DNA of 27,501 nt from UBA6197 sp047638075 (GTDB taxonomy: Bacteria > Pseudomonadota > Alphaproteobacteria > Rhodobacterales > Rhodobacteraceae). The position numbers were made by a program, and so were the translations under genes. The notes beneath the pieces were generated by a model, which was given only the letters and a program-made list of their open reading frames with translations, did not search any database and was not told the origin of the DNA. Shown here one piece after another: positions 16,901-24,264 of the stretch; the first letter of the stretch is position 1; each line of letters begins with the position of its first letter. Where the stretch lies: NCBI RefSeq assembly GCF_047638075.1, contig NZ_JBLJBV010000079.1, positions 1-27,501 of the forward strand. The letters are read 5' to 3'.

Positions 16901-17455
16901 ATGGGGCAGCCGTTTTCCATCATCATGACCGGGGTGGGCATCGTCGCACTGGCCGGGATCGTGGTGAACAACAACATCATCCTGATCGACACCTATCAGG
17001 AATTTTCCGCCTACATGCCCCCGCTGGAGGCCGTCACCCGCACCGCCGAACAGCGGCTGCGCCCCGTCGCGCTGACCACGATCACCACCATGGCGGGGCT
17101 TGCGCCAATGATGTTCGGTCTCAGCCTCGATTTCTTCAACGGCGGTTATTCGATCGACAGCCCGACCGCGTTGTGGTGGAAGCAACTTGCCACGGCGGTG
17201 GTGTTCGGGCTGGGCACCGCAACCCTGCTGACGCTGGTGGTTACGCCATCGCTTTTGGCGCTGCGGATCTGGTTTGGTATCGGCGCCTACCGCAGCCTTG
17301 CGGCGCTTGGGGCACTTAGCGGTGGCGCGGACAGTCGCGCAGCCCGTGATCTGGCGCTAAGTCGGGCGGTCGCCCAACAGGGCGCCACCCGGATCTTGTG
17401 GGATAGACCCGCACCGGACCCGATCAAAACCACGCTTCCTACCGCTGCCGAATAG
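13913..17455 (+). CDS. RND-family efflux permease with central insertion (1,180 aa)
   Basis: This is an inner-membrane RND pump subunit. TM1 is near residues 14-31, followed by LPKEGEPDIEIP. TM4 has GMLVDGAIVVVEYADKR, in which the first relay Asp (D402) is kept but the second is Gly (G403), where AcrB has DD. TM10 has AGIVVNNNIILID, with Asn in place of the relay Lys. At 1,180 aa it is about 100 residues longer than usual. The extra sequence lies between TM6 (about 467-487) and TM7 (about 599-618) and contains two more hydrophobic helices (about 509-531 and 547-569) and an Arg-rich link (AARPRRGPRPVSVGYRRR). The reading frame is open and well conserved in style throughout, so this is not a frameshift artefact. 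Substrate unknown. It converges on the Atm1-type gene with a 31-bp gap. Confidence 0.9.
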   Translation: MIGMVDWAASRARMVLAFVALTIVVGAAAYLGLPKEGEPDIEIPTLFVSVPFPGISASDSERLLVKTMETELADLDGLKTMSGTALENYGGVMLEFDFGWDKTKVIADVRDAMNTAEGKFPDGAEKYTISEINFSEFPIVIVALSGAAPERTLLRLAKDLQDRLEGLEPVLEATLTGHRDEMLEVVIDPLRLEAYNVTAPELISVVRNNNLLIPAGEVEADDGAFSVKVPSSFETPRDVYALPVKKNGERVVTLGDLAQIRLTFEDRTGTARFNGKPTVALQIVKRKGYNIIDTVALVRETVAKAEAGWPTELQSAVDVGIALDQSKTVGSMVSQLEGSVLTAIALVMIVVLATLGTRSALLVGFSIPTSFLLTFLLLGAMGVAISNIVMFGLILAVGMLVDGAIVVVEYADKRIAEGQGPMRAYTEAAKRMFWPVVSSTATTLCAFLPMLFWPGIAGEFMGLLPITIIFVLSASLLVALIYVPVVGGVAGRLSRVLDHIAAHLAPLPWAVRALLVLPALALVFFGALLVLNPGYLWGVRLASDSYLAALPGAGLFLLGALAASVTLTAARPRRGPRPVSVGYRRRPFGHLIAFLTGNPVLPLVTIAAVLLAVFSIFSYYRTHNNGTEFFVASEVEQGIIYVRARGNLSLPEKDTLLRAAEAKVLGTPGVSAVFSFAGLGGLNQNTGGAIAPRDTIGQIQVELLPWADRKDDPALHGATVIDGIMARIATIPGIKAEFLAQSRGPASGKPIQLRLKGDDFGALGQAVALVETHMAQMTGITAIEDTRPLPGIDWQINVDVTRAGRFGADVATVGGMVQLVTRGILLDTMRVDSSDEEIEIRVRLPEKDRVLSTLDALKLRTSEGLVPLANFITRTPVPKLGRIDRVDRTRYYTLKADVLPGLTTAEGTPINGNERIAALTTWLETQDPLPAGVTWEWTGDIVDQAESGAFLSKAFAGAMALMFIILLAQFNSFYNATLVLLAVVLSTAGVLVGMLVMGQPFSIIMTGVGIVALAGIVVNNNIILIDTYQEFSAYMPPLEAVTRTAEQRLRPVALTTITTMAGLAPMMFGLSLDFFNGGYSIDSPTALWWKQLATAVVFGLGTATLLTLVVTPSLLALRIWFGIGAYRSLAALGALSGGADSRAARDLALSRAVAQQGATRILWDRPAPDPIKTTLPTAAE

Positions 17456-17486
17456 GCCGCCAGACTGGCCAAGGCGATAGGGCTGA

Positions 17487-19310
17487 TCAGGCCGCCTCGT
17501 CCTTTTCTTCCGCTGACTGGCGCGCCCACATCGCGGCATAGCGCCCGCCATGTGCCAACAGTTCTTCGTGCCGGCCCTCTTCGACAATCCGCCCTGCATC
17601 CAGCACCACGATCCGGTCGGCATCGGCAATGGTTGACAGGCGGTGCGCAATGGTGATGACCGTGCGCCCCTTCCCCATCGCGCGCAGGCTGTCTTGAATG
17701 TCACGTTCGGTCTGGGTGTCCAGCGCGCTTGTGGCCTCATCCAGCAGCAGGATCGGTGGGTTTTTCAGCAGCGTGCGCGCAATTCCCACACGTTGCTTTT
17801 CCCCGCCCGACAGCTTCAAGCCACGCTCGCCAACGGTGGTTTCATAGCCATCCGGCAGCGCCATCACAAAATCATGGATCCTTGCGGCACGCGCGGCGGC
17901 CTCTACCTCGGGGCGGGTGGCGTCGGGGCGACCATAGGCGATATTGTAATAGATCGTATCGTTGAACAGCACCGTATCTTGCGGCACGACACCAATCGCA
18001 TTGTGCAGGCTATCCTGGGTGACATCACGGACATCCTGCCCGTCAATCCGCAGCGCGCCCCCGGTCACATCGTAAAACCGGAACATCATCCGCCCGACCG
18101 TCGATTTCCCCGACCCCGAGGGCCCGACCAGCGCCACCGTCTGCCCCGCCCCCACCTTCAGGGTGATCCCCTTCAGGATCGGGCGTTCCGGATCATAGGC
18201 AAAATGCACATCGTCAAACAGCACCTCGCCGCCCTTCACCTGCAAGGCGTTCGCACCGGGCTTATCCTCAATCTCGGCCGGTTGATGCAGCAAATCGAAC
18301 ATTTCGCCCATATCGACCAGCGCTTGGCGTATCTCGCGGTAGACCGTGCCCAAAAATCCCAAGGGCATGGTGATTTGAAGCATATAGGCCTGTACCATGA
18401 CAAAATCGCCTACCGTCAGCTTGCCCGCCTGAACCCCCATCGCGGCCATCACCATCACCGTGATCAGCCCGGCGGTAATCAACAGCGACTGGCCAAAATT
18501 CAGCACCGAAAGGCTTTGCCCGGTCTTGACCGCCAGCCCTTCATAACGCTCCATCGAGTCATCATACCGCACCGCTTCGCGCGCTTCTGCGCCGAAATAT
18601 TTGACGGTTTCAAAGTTGAGCAGACTGTCGATTGCCTTTTGGTTCGCATCCGAGTCTTGCTGGTTCATCTCGCGTCGGATCTTTACCCGCCATTCGGTAA
18701 CCTTGAAGGTAAAGGTCACATAGGCCCAGATCGTCACCACCACGACCGCCGCATACCACAGATCGAACATCACGGCGAAAATCACCGTGACCATGGTCAG
18801 CTCCAAAATCAGCGGCCCCACCGAAAACAGCATGAAGCGCAGCAGGAAGTCGACCCCCTTCACCCCGCGCTCGATGATCCGGCTCAGGCCGCCGGTCTTG
18901 CGGGTGATGTGATAGCGCATCGAGAGGCGGTGAATGTGGGTGAACGTCTCAAGCGCCAGCTTGCGCAGCGCGCGTTGGCCGACCCGCACGAATACCGCAT
19001 CCCGCAACTCGCCAAAGCCTACCGTGCCCAGCCGCGCAACACCATAAGCCACCGTCAGCCCGACCGCGCCCAAGGCCAGCAACCAGCCATCGCCGCGTGC
19101 CTCGGTTGCCAGACTGTCGACCGCAGCTTTGTACAAAAACGGCGTGAACACCGAAATCAGCTTGGCCGCGACCAGCGCGATCAACGCCAGCACAACCCGC
19201 TTTTTCACCCACGGCTCATCCTTGGGCCAAAGATAAGGCACCACCGAACGGATCGTGCGCATCCCCCGACCCGTCTCTGCCGTCTCGCTTACCACTGTCT
19301 TGCGCATCAT
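17487..19310 (-). CDS. Atm1/ABCB7-type ABC exporter (fused permease and ATPase)
   Basis: This half-transporter of 607 aa probably works as a homodimer in the inner membrane. The N-terminal half has six membrane helices. LLNFETVKYFGAEAREAVRY (about residues 230-250) is the hallmark of Atm1/ABCB7 proteins, which export glutathione-linked sulfur or metal compounds. The ATPase domain has Walker A GPSGSGKS (about 396-403), signature LSGGEKQR (about 500), Walker B ILLLDEATSALD (about 520) and the switch His in AHRLST. Bacterial Atm1 proteins have been linked to heavy-metal and glutathione-conjugate export. ATG 19310 is preferred because AAAGG lies 5 nt upstream; ATG 19307 is also possible, and GTG 19316 would be an extension. 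It stands alone on the minus strand. Confidence 0.92.
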   Translation of the reverse strand: MMRKTVVSETAETGRGMRTIRSVVPYLWPKDEPWVKKRVVLALIALVAAKLISVFTPFLYKAAVDSLATEARGDGWLLALGAVGLTVAYGVARLGTVGFGELRDAVFVRVGQRALRKLALETFTHIHRLSMRYHITRKTGGLSRIIERGVKGVDFLLRFMLFSVGPLILELTMVTVIFAVMFDLWYAAVVVVTIWAYVTFTFKVTEWRVKIRREMNQQDSDANQKAIDSLLNFETVKYFGAEAREAVRYDDSMERYEGLAVKTGQSLSVLNFGQSLLITAGLITVMVMAAMGVQAGKLTVGDFVMVQAYMLQITMPLGFLGTVYREIRQALVDMGEMFDLLHQPAEIEDKPGANALQVKGGEVLFDDVHFAYDPERPILKGITLKVGAGQTVALVGPSGSGKSTVGRMMFRFYDVTGGALRIDGQDVRDVTQDSLHNAIGVVPQDTVLFNDTIYYNIAYGRPDATRPEVEAAARAARIHDFVMALPDGYETTVGERGLKLSGGEKQRVGIARTLLKNPPILLLDEATSALDTQTERDIQDSLRAMGKGRTVITIAHRLSTIADADRIVVLDAGRIVEEGRHEELLAHGGRYAAMWARQSAEEKDEAA

Positions 19311-19504
19311 CCACACCTTTCACAGAACGAAACCCGGTCCTGCCGTTTCCACTCTGGCTCAGATATCCTCGGGGTCTGGGCTGGAGATGCACCCCCAGCA
19401 CGCCCAAAGGCAAACCATCCTGTTCAGAACCCCTGACCTAAGCCCCTGCCTCGCAATTTGCCAGTGCCGACAGCCCATATTCCTGCGCCACGACACGCCC
19501 ATTA

Positions 19505-20761
19505 CTACGGTAATGTGAATACTTGCCCCGGATAGATCAGATCGGGGTTGCGGATCTGGTCGCGGTTCGCCTCAAATACGCGGACATATAAAAACCCGTC
19601 GCCATAGGTTTCCCGCGCAATCCCCCATAGCGTAAAGCCCGGCTGAACCGTCAAAACCCGCGCCATGACGGGCGCTTTTGCCCATTGCGGCCCCACTGCC
19701 GCATTCGTTTCCGCATTTTGGGCCCCTGCGGGGTCTGACGCCATCACCCGGTCGCGCGCTGCTGCCACCACCTCGGGCGCCTCGCGCAAGAACGGTGTTT
19801 CGGCGCGTCCCGTCACCTTGCCCGCATCATCCAGCGCGTCGATGCGCAGCACATAGGTGCCCTGCGCAACTCCGCTTAGCGATAATTGCCATTGCCCATC
19901 CGCACCTGCCGGCGCCATCGCGACCTCGCGGTTATCCAGATAGGCGCGCACGAAGCCACCCCGCGCACCATGCCCGCTGAGCACGACCAGCTCACCGCTG
20001 TCATATCCAATCGTATCAATCGCCAGCGCCCCCGCCAGCGCACCCTCAGGGGCCAATACCCGTACCCCGCCGGGATCCGCCACCAGTGTCGAGGGCGCGG
20101 CCGCCACCTCTCTCTCAGCCTCAGCCGGGGGCACCGTCTCATCCTCTGCCGCACCGGCCACCGGTGAAATGGCCGGCGGCTCTGCGCTAGCCGTTGCCGA
20201 TCCGGCCACCCCCGCCACACGCGGCGCAATAATCACCGTCTGCTCAGACCGGGTTGCAGCCCCATCCTTATTCGTCATTGCCAATGTCACCACGCGGGCC
20301 TCATTCGAAAGCGGCAGCGAAAACATCGCAACGAACTGCCCGCCCGCATCCGCCACCGCCTCGGCAACGGCCACATCGTCAACAAGCACCCGAACCGCGC
20401 TTCCCGCCGCCGCCCGCCCCGCAACCAGAACCGAGCCATCCTGCGCCGCGCGCAACTGATCAATCGCCGCCACATCCCCAAGGGTGGCCCCGGTCGGGTC
20501 ATCCAAACCCCTTGCCTCGTTGCGATGCGGCATCTGCATCACATCAGGTGCTGACAGGCGCGGTCCAGCCTCGGGCGCAGCGGCTCCATCCAAGGCGATG
20601 CCCGCATCCTTTGCCGGCTGCAGCGGCACCCACCGCTCCAGCACGACCCAGCCCAGCACAATCGCCAGCGCCCCCCCCGCCACAACACCGCCCAGGATAC
20701 GCATGCCCGTATCCGCCGCACCGCCCGCCCCGGCCGTTTCGCGCTTTGCGCTGCTCTTCAT
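19505..20761 (-). CDS. LysM-domain protein with membrane anchor and Ig-like segment
   Basis: This protein of about 418 aa has a basic, low-complexity N-terminus and one transmembrane helix (about residues 20-42, RILGGVVAGGALAIVLGWVV). A long Ala/Pro/Val-rich region follows, including Ig-like or cadherin-like stretches such as GFVRAYLDNREVAMAP and GTYVLRIDALDDAG. A C-terminal LysM domain (about the last 50 residues) contains GFTLWGIARETYGDGFLYVR and NPDLIYPGQVFTLP. LysM binds N-acetylglucosamine in peptidoglycan, so the protein probably spans the periplasm from the inner membrane to the wall. ATG 20761 is preferred, with GGGG 6 nt upstream; TTG 20767 is an alternative. It is divergent from the LOG-family gene. 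Confidence 0.85.
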   Translation of the reverse strand: MKSSAKRETAGAGGAADTGMRILGGVVAGGALAIVLGWVVLERWVPLQPAKDAGIALDGAAAPEAGPRLSAPDVMQMPHRNEARGLDDPTGATLGDVAAIDQLRAAQDGSVLVAGRAAAGSAVRVLVDDVAVAEAVADAGGQFVAMFSLPLSNEARVVTLAMTNKDGAATRSEQTVIIAPRVAGVAGSATASAEPPAISPVAGAAEDETVPPAEAEREVAAAPSTLVADPGGVRVLAPEGALAGALAIDTIGYDSGELVVLSGHGARGGFVRAYLDNREVAMAPAGADGQWQLSLSGVAQGTYVLRIDALDDAGKVTGRAETPFLREAPEVVAAARDRVMASDPAGAQNAETNAAVGPQWAKAPVMARVLTVQPGFTLWGIARETYGDGFLYVRVFEANRDQIRNPDLIYPGQVFTLP

Positions 20762-20813
20762 CTTCAACCCCAGTCTTGGCCAGCCCTATCAGGTGCATTC
20801 TCGACACGGGCGC

Positions 20814-20842
20814 TTGAGCCAGCTTAACAAGCCCGCTATCAA
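20814..20842 (+). promoter_or_regulatory. Candidate sigma-70 promoter of the LOG-family gene
   Basis: TTGAGC at 20814-20819 and TATCAA at 20837-20842 are exactly 17 bp apart, placing the start of transcription near 20849 and leaving a leader of about 27 nt that contains AGGAG at 20865-20869. The spacing and position are good. Confidence 0.5.
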
Positions 20843-20875
20843 CCCTCAAGAAATCCCTTCCCGCAGGAGTCTTTC

Positions 20876-21433
20876 ATGGCCGTTCATACCCATTCTGTCT
20901 GCGTCTATTGCGGCTCACGTCCCGGCGCACGCCCGGCCTACGCCGCCGATGCAAGGGCCACGGGGGCAATGCTTGCCTCACGGGGCTGGCGGCTGGTCTA
21001 CGGCGCCGGCGACGTCGGCCTGATGGGCGAGGTGGCCCGCGCTGCCCAGACCAAGGGCGGCACCACCTTCGGCGTGATCCCAACCCACCTTTTTGAACGC
21101 GAAGCCGGCAAACGCGATCTGTCCACGCTGGTCGTTACCGAAAACATGCATGAGCGTAAAAAGGTGATGTACATGAACTCGGACGCGATCGTGGTGCTGC
21201 CCGGCGGCGCCGGATCCCTCGATGAATTATTCGAAGTTGTCACCTGGCGCCAACTGGGCCTGCACCTCAAACCGATCCTGCTTTTGAATACCGAAGGCTA
21301 CTGGACCCCGCTTCTCGGGCTGATCGACCAGATCATCACCGAAGGTTTTGCCGACGCACAATTGCGTGATTACCTGATCCCGGTCCCTGATGTCGGCGCA
21401 CTGGAAGCCGCGCTGCTCAGGGCTTTTGGCTGA
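20876..21433 (+). CDS. LOG-family nucleotide phosphoribohydrolase (TIGR00730 type)
   Basis: This 185-aa cytoplasmic Rossmann-fold protein carries the family hallmark PGGAGSLDELFE at residues 109-120 (Pro-Gly-Gly-x-Gly-(T/S)-x-x-Glu) and the earlier GAGDVGLMGEVA loop at about residue 43. LOG proteins split N6-modified AMP (cytokinin ribotide) or related nucleoside 5'-monophosphates into base and ribose 5-phosphate. In bacteria the in vivo substrate is often unknown, and many such genes were mis-annotated as lysine decarboxylases. AGGAG lies 6 nt upstream of the ATG. Its last 64 bp overlap the 3' end of rarD on the other strand. Confidence 0.9.
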   Translation: MAVHTHSVCVYCGSRPGARPAYAADARATGAMLASRGWRLVYGAGDVGLMGEVARAAQTKGGTTFGVIPTHLFEREAGKRDLSTLVVTENMHERKKVMYMNSDAIVVLPGGAGSLDELFEVVTWRQLGLHLKPILLLNTEGYWTPLLGLIDQIITEGFADAQLRDYLIPVPDVGALEAALLRAFG

Positions 21434-22305
21434 CGAAAGGTCACCCAACTATAAAGCGCCAGCGCCGCCCAGATCATGCCAAAGGCAGCGCGGTGCCAGA
21501 TCGTGAATGGCTCGCCAAACACCAGTGCCGCAACGGTAAACTGCAAGGTAGGGTTCAAGTACTGAACCAACCCGACCGTCGCCATCTGAACCCGGCGCGC
21601 CGCATAGGAAAACAGCATCAACGGCCCCCCGGTCAGCAGACCCGAAAACGCCAGCATCACACTCGTGCGCAGATCCCTCCCGAACCAGCCCCCGGGTTCA
21701 TCTTGCGCCCACCAACCGCCATAAACCCCGGCTAGCCAAATAACGGCCAAAGGCGTCAACAACGCCACCTCAGCGGTGACCGACACCACCGGCCCCACCG
21801 CAAGCCATTTTTTCATCATCCCATAAAGGCCAAATGAAAACGCCAGCCCCAGCGCGATCCAGGGTGCCGCACCCAACCCCCAGGTCAGCACAAACACCCC
21901 CGACCCGGCCAGAACCACAGCCATTACCTGCACCGGCCTAAGCCGTTCCCGAAACCCGACCACCCCAATCATCACCGCCACCAGCGGAAAGATATAATAC
22001 CCAAGGCTCGCTTCCATCGCTTGCCCGCTTTGCACCGAAAAAATGAATAAAAACCAGTTCAGCGATACCATCACCGCCGAAAAAGCCAGCATCAACACGC
22101 CGCGGCCCCTTAACGCCTGCCAAAGCACACCAAGGCGCCCCTGCAACGCCAACACTGCGCCAAAAAACACCAGCGACCAAATCGTGCGGTGACTTAAAAC
22201 CTCAAGCGGCGGCACATGCATCAGCGCCTTGTAATAAATGGACGATAGCCCCCAGATCAAGCAGCACACGACCAGCGCCCAAAACCCCTTTGCCGCCTCG
22301 GACAT
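21370..22305 (-). CDS. rarD: RarD-type EamA/DMT-superfamily permease
   Basis: This is a ten-helix inner-membrane protein of 311 aa with two EamA repeats. The N-terminus MSEAAKGFWALVVCCLIWGL and IYYKALMHVPPLEVLSHRTI, followed by LNWFLFIFSVQSGQAMEASL and GYYIFPL, are typical of RarD. The second repeat ends YLNPTLQFTVAALVFGEPF. Homologues are named for chloramphenicol sensitivity, but their substrate is unsettled. ATG 22305 is chosen with AAGGAGG 8 nt upstream; GTG 22308 is next to it. The 3' end overlaps the convergent LOG-family gene by 64 bp, so the last 20 or so residues of both proteins share DNA. Confidence 0.9.
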   Translation of the reverse strand: MSEAAKGFWALVVCCLIWGLSSIYYKALMHVPPLEVLSHRTIWSLVFFGAVLALQGRLGVLWQALRGRGVLMLAFSAVMVSLNWFLFIFSVQSGQAMEASLGYYIFPLVAVMIGVVGFRERLRPVQVMAVVLAGSGVFVLTWGLGAAPWIALGLAFSFGLYGMMKKWLAVGPVVSVTAEVALLTPLAVIWLAGVYGGWWAQDEPGGWFGRDLRTSVMLAFSGLLTGGPLMLFSYAARRVQMATVGLVQYLNPTLQFTVAALVFGEPFTIWHRAAFGMIWAALALYSWVTFRQPKALSSAASSAPTSGTGIR

Positions 22306-22397
22306 CACACAGCCCTCCTTTGCAGGGTTTCTCTGGTTGCGATCTTAATGCAGGATCGACGCGGTAATGAAAAGTGCTGACCCGACAAAGATCGGGG

Positions 22398-22460
22398 GCT
22401 TTTTTTTGGCAAAATACTCCCGCCGGAGGCATCACCGATAGGGATCAGGCGCTCCGGCGG
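22398..22460 (-). repeat. Hairpin-plus-tail intergenic repeat, copy A
   Basis: Read on the minus strand, CTCCGGCGG complement pairing forms a 9-bp stem (22420-22428 with 22452-22460, 23-nt loop) followed by the tail GGGAGTATTTTGCC, then an A8 run and GC (22398-22421). Copy B at 24194-24262 has the same order: hairpin, then GAGTATTT, CCAAA and AAAAGC. Similar GAGTATTT-type elements are common between genes in Rhodobacteraceae as I recall. The stem may also act as terminator for the host-attachment gene ending at 22490. Confidence 0.55.
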
Positions 22461-22489
22461 AATAGCTTACAGCAGCTCAAAAGGCGCCG

Positions 22490-22939
22490 CTAAAGCTTGT
22501 CGATCTCTGCTGCGATAAGTTCCGCCATCTTCGGCACCGGGTGATTGGTCAATGTCTTGGGTAATTCCGCAACAACGCGCGCGCGCAAGGCAGTGTCCAT
22601 CTCATCGCGTAGCGCGCCCAAGACCTGCGGCGGCGCAACCAACACCAGATGCGCGAATTTACCCCTGTCGGCAGACCGAACCAGCCGGGCCACCAATGAT
22701 GCGGCAAAACGCTCGCTTGCAAGCCGCGCATAATCGGGAATTTCCATTGCCGACATCTGCCCGGGCCCGGGATCCGCGCGACGACCGGGGCGATCGGTAT
22801 CTGCGCCCGGTATCTCCAAATCGGCCTCATCCCGGCGTAGAACGCGCAGTGTCGTTTTGGTCAGGGGGCCGGTATTTTCCAGCACCAATGCCTTTTCCCC
22901 GTCAGCCACGACCACCCAGGTTCCTTTTGACAGCAGCAT
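22490..22939 (-). CDS. Host-attachment-family protein (baeRF/eRF1-like)
   Basis: This 149-aa soluble protein begins MLLSKGTWVVVADGEKALVL, matching the family annotated as protein required for attachment to host cells, which is related to the bacterial eRF1-like (baeRF) group. Conserved family features visible are the V-V-A-D-G-x-x-A strand, the ASERFAASLVARLVR helix, HLVLVAPPQVLGALR and the C-terminal ELPKTLTNHPVPKMAELIAA segment. The family was named from plant-associated bacteria, but its role in free-living species is unclear and may concern ribosomes. ATG 22939 is preferred with AAGGAG 8 nt upstream; GTG 22942 is adjacent. Confidence 0.8.
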   Translation of the reverse strand: MLLSKGTWVVVADGEKALVLENTGPLTKTTLRVLRRDEADLEIPGADTDRPGRRADPGPGQMSAMEIPDYARLASERFAASLVARLVRSADRGKFAHLVLVAPPQVLGALRDEMDTALRARVVAELPKTLTNHPVPKMAELIAAEIDKL

Positions 22940-23014
22940 CACCGAATCTCCTTATGTCCCGCCATTCTTTTCAGTTCCCACCAATGTGGGGTAGATACAT
23001 CGAAAAGCCAATGA

Positions 23015-23045
23015 AAAGACCCGCCAGAGTTTCTGGCGGGTCTTT
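23015..23045 (-). terminator. Strong intrinsic terminator of the sodB gene
   Basis: A perfect 14-bp stem (AAAGACCCGCCAGA with TCTGGCGGGTCTTT) and a 3-nt loop lie 23 bp after the sodB stop codon. Read on the minus strand, the stem ends in a run of T residues, as expected for a Rho-independent terminator serving sodB. Confidence 0.88.
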
Positions 23046-23068
23046 GAAATCCGTGATCAGCAGGTTGA

Positions 23069-23668
23069 TCAGAGCCGGCTGGCGACGTTTTCCCAGTTGA
23101 CCAGCTTGTCGAGGAAGTTGGTCAGATAGGCCGGGCGCTTGTTGCGAAAATCAATGTAGTAAGAATGTTCCCACACATCGCAGCCCAAAAGCGCGGTCTG
23201 CCCAAAGCACAGCGGATTCACGCCGTTTTCGGTTTTCGTGACCTTCAGCGCACCGTCCTTGTCCTTGACAAGCCAGGCCCAGCCCGAGCCGAACTGACCC
23301 GCACCGGCGGCGGCGAAATCTTCCTTGAATTTGGCGACCGAGCCAAAGCTCTCCACCAGCGCTTTTTCCAGCGCGCCGGGCATCTTTTCGCCTTTGGGGC
23401 CCATCATTTCCCAAAACTGGGCGTGGTTCCAATGCTGGCTGGCATTGTTGAAGATGCCATTTTGCGCCACGGCGCCGGCCTGATAGGTGCCGCGCACGAT
23501 ATCTTCGACTGATTTGCCTTCCCATTCGGTGCCGGCGATCAGCTTGTTGCCATTGTCGACATAGGCCTTGTGATGCAGGTCGTGGTGGTACTCCAGCGTT
23601 TCCTTGGACATGCCAAGACCGGCAAGCGCATCATGGGCATAGGGAAGATCGGGAAGTTCGAAAGCCAT
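23069..23668 (-). CDS. sodB: Iron superoxide dismutase
   Basis: SodB converts superoxide to hydrogen peroxide and oxygen. The 199-aa protein starts MAFELPDLPYAHDALAGLGM. Predicted metal ligands, by alignment to known Fe/Mn enzymes, are H28 (in EYHHD), H82 (in HWNHAQFW), D164 and H168 (in DVWEHSYY). Gln78 in ASQHWNH, and absence of Gln in the ENGVNPL segment, point to the Fe-type rather than the Mn-type. No signal peptide is seen, so it is cytoplasmic. ATG 23668 is chosen because AAAGGA lies 8 nt upstream and it gives the family N-terminus. The upstream ATG at 23677 would only add three residues. A good promoter and terminator flank it, so it is probably monocistronic. Confidence 0.96.
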   Translation of the reverse strand: MAFELPDLPYAHDALAGLGMSKETLEYHHDLHHKAYVDNGNKLIAGTEWEGKSVEDIVRGTYQAGAVAQNGIFNNASQHWNHAQFWEMMGPKGEKMPGALEKALVESFGSVAKFKEDFAAAGAGQFGSGWAWLVKDKDGALKVTKTENGVNPLCFGQTALLGCDVWEHSYYIDFRNKRPAYLTNFLDKLVNWENVASRL

Positions 23669-23705
23669 TTTGGGCATCCTTTCACAGTTGTTCCTGTTCC
23701 CCCCC

Positions 23706-23734
23706 TATAGAAGGGCGCGCGGGTGGAAGGTCAA
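23706..23734 (-). promoter_or_regulatory. Sigma-70 promoter of sodB
   Basis: On the minus strand TTGACC (23729-23734) and TCTATA (23706-23711) are spaced by exactly 17 bp, close to the alphaproteobacterial consensus. Transcription would start near 23698 and give a leader of about 30 nt. Confidence 0.65.
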
Positions 23735-23760
23735 GGCTTGGCGACCCATATGCGAAAGGA

Positions 23761-24117
23761 TCAGGCGGAAAATGCATAAGCGACCAGCACCAGATAGGCC
23801 GCGACATGCGCCAGCGCAAACCCCACCGCCACCCAGCGATAGCCGCCCGCCGCAGGGTTGGCGCGCGCAGCGCGCAGCGTCGCGGGCAGCATCGCCGCCA
23901 TGTAAAATGCGGCCAGAACCAGCCCCGCCTTGCCCAAGACCGAGACCATACCCCCCGGCCCCGCCACGGCCACCGCTGCGCTGAACCAGACATAAAGCAT
24001 CGCCACCGTCAGATCGGCAACGATCAGGCCAACCCAGAACGTCGCCCCCAGCGAGAGCCGGCCCGCCAGCAAGGCACCCACGGTGGCCCGATCGAATTTG
24101 AAACGTTTCTCGTCCAT
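23761..24117 (-). CDS. Hypothetical membrane protein (118 aa)
   Basis: This protein starts MDEKRFKFDRATVGALLAGR, with AAGGAG 9 nt upstream of ATG 24117. It has about three to four hydrophobic helices (for example LGATFWVGLIVADLTVAMLY, LGKAGLVLAAFYMAAMLPAT and VGFALAHVAAYLVLVAYAFS). I do not recognise the family. It lies on the same strand as soxG and soxA, 147 bp downstream of soxG, but the repeat in between suggests it is a separate transcription unit. An open frame extends upstream to 24258, but that part is low-complexity and lacks a ribosome binding site. Confidence 0.75.
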   Translation of the reverse strand: MDEKRFKFDRATVGALLAGRLSLGATFWVGLIVADLTVAMLYVWFSAAVAVAGPGGMVSVLGKAGLVLAAFYMAAMLPATLRAARANPAAGGYRWVAVGFALAHVAAYLVLVAYAFSA

Positions 24118-24193
24118 CACCGGTCTCCTTTGGCGGTGCATTGCCCGGGGCTTCGCCTTGGGTGCACTGCCGTTCTGTCGGGGCTGTCGCAAA

Positions 24194-24262
24194 GGGGGGC
24201 TGTCTGCCCCCCACCGGGCCTTGCGGCCCTTCCCCCCGAGAGTATTTCGACCAAACAAAAGC
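24194..24262 (+). repeat. Hairpin-plus-tail intergenic repeat, copy B
   Basis: Two hairpins lie in tandem: GGGGGGC-TGTCT-GCCCCCC (24194-24212) and GGGCC-TTGC-GGCCC (24216-24229). A C-rich stretch and the tail GAGAGTATTTCGACC, then AAACAAAAGC (to 24262), follow. The order and tail match copy A at 22398-22460, which lies on the other strand. The tail stops 3 bp short of the soxG stop codon, and its direction is opposite to soxG transcription. Confidence 0.6.
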
Positions 24263-24264
24263 GG

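Noticed and set aside
17643..19436. 597-codon open frame opposite the Atm1-type gene
   Set aside because: Codon-bias shadow of a well-supported ABC transporter; the translation is His/Arg/Gln-rich and has no recognisable motif.
19311..19504. Possible small gene between the Atm1-type and LysM genes
   Set aside because: No open frame with a ribosome binding site or plausible protein sequence. I see no clear promoter or hairpin there either.
22381..22407. CCCGA-N6-TCGGG stem followed by GGC and eight T residues, looking like a plus-strand terminator of an unknown small RNA
   Set aside because: The T-run is the complement of the A-rich tail of repeat copy A, the stem is only 5 bp, and no clear promoter or plus-strand gene lies upstream.
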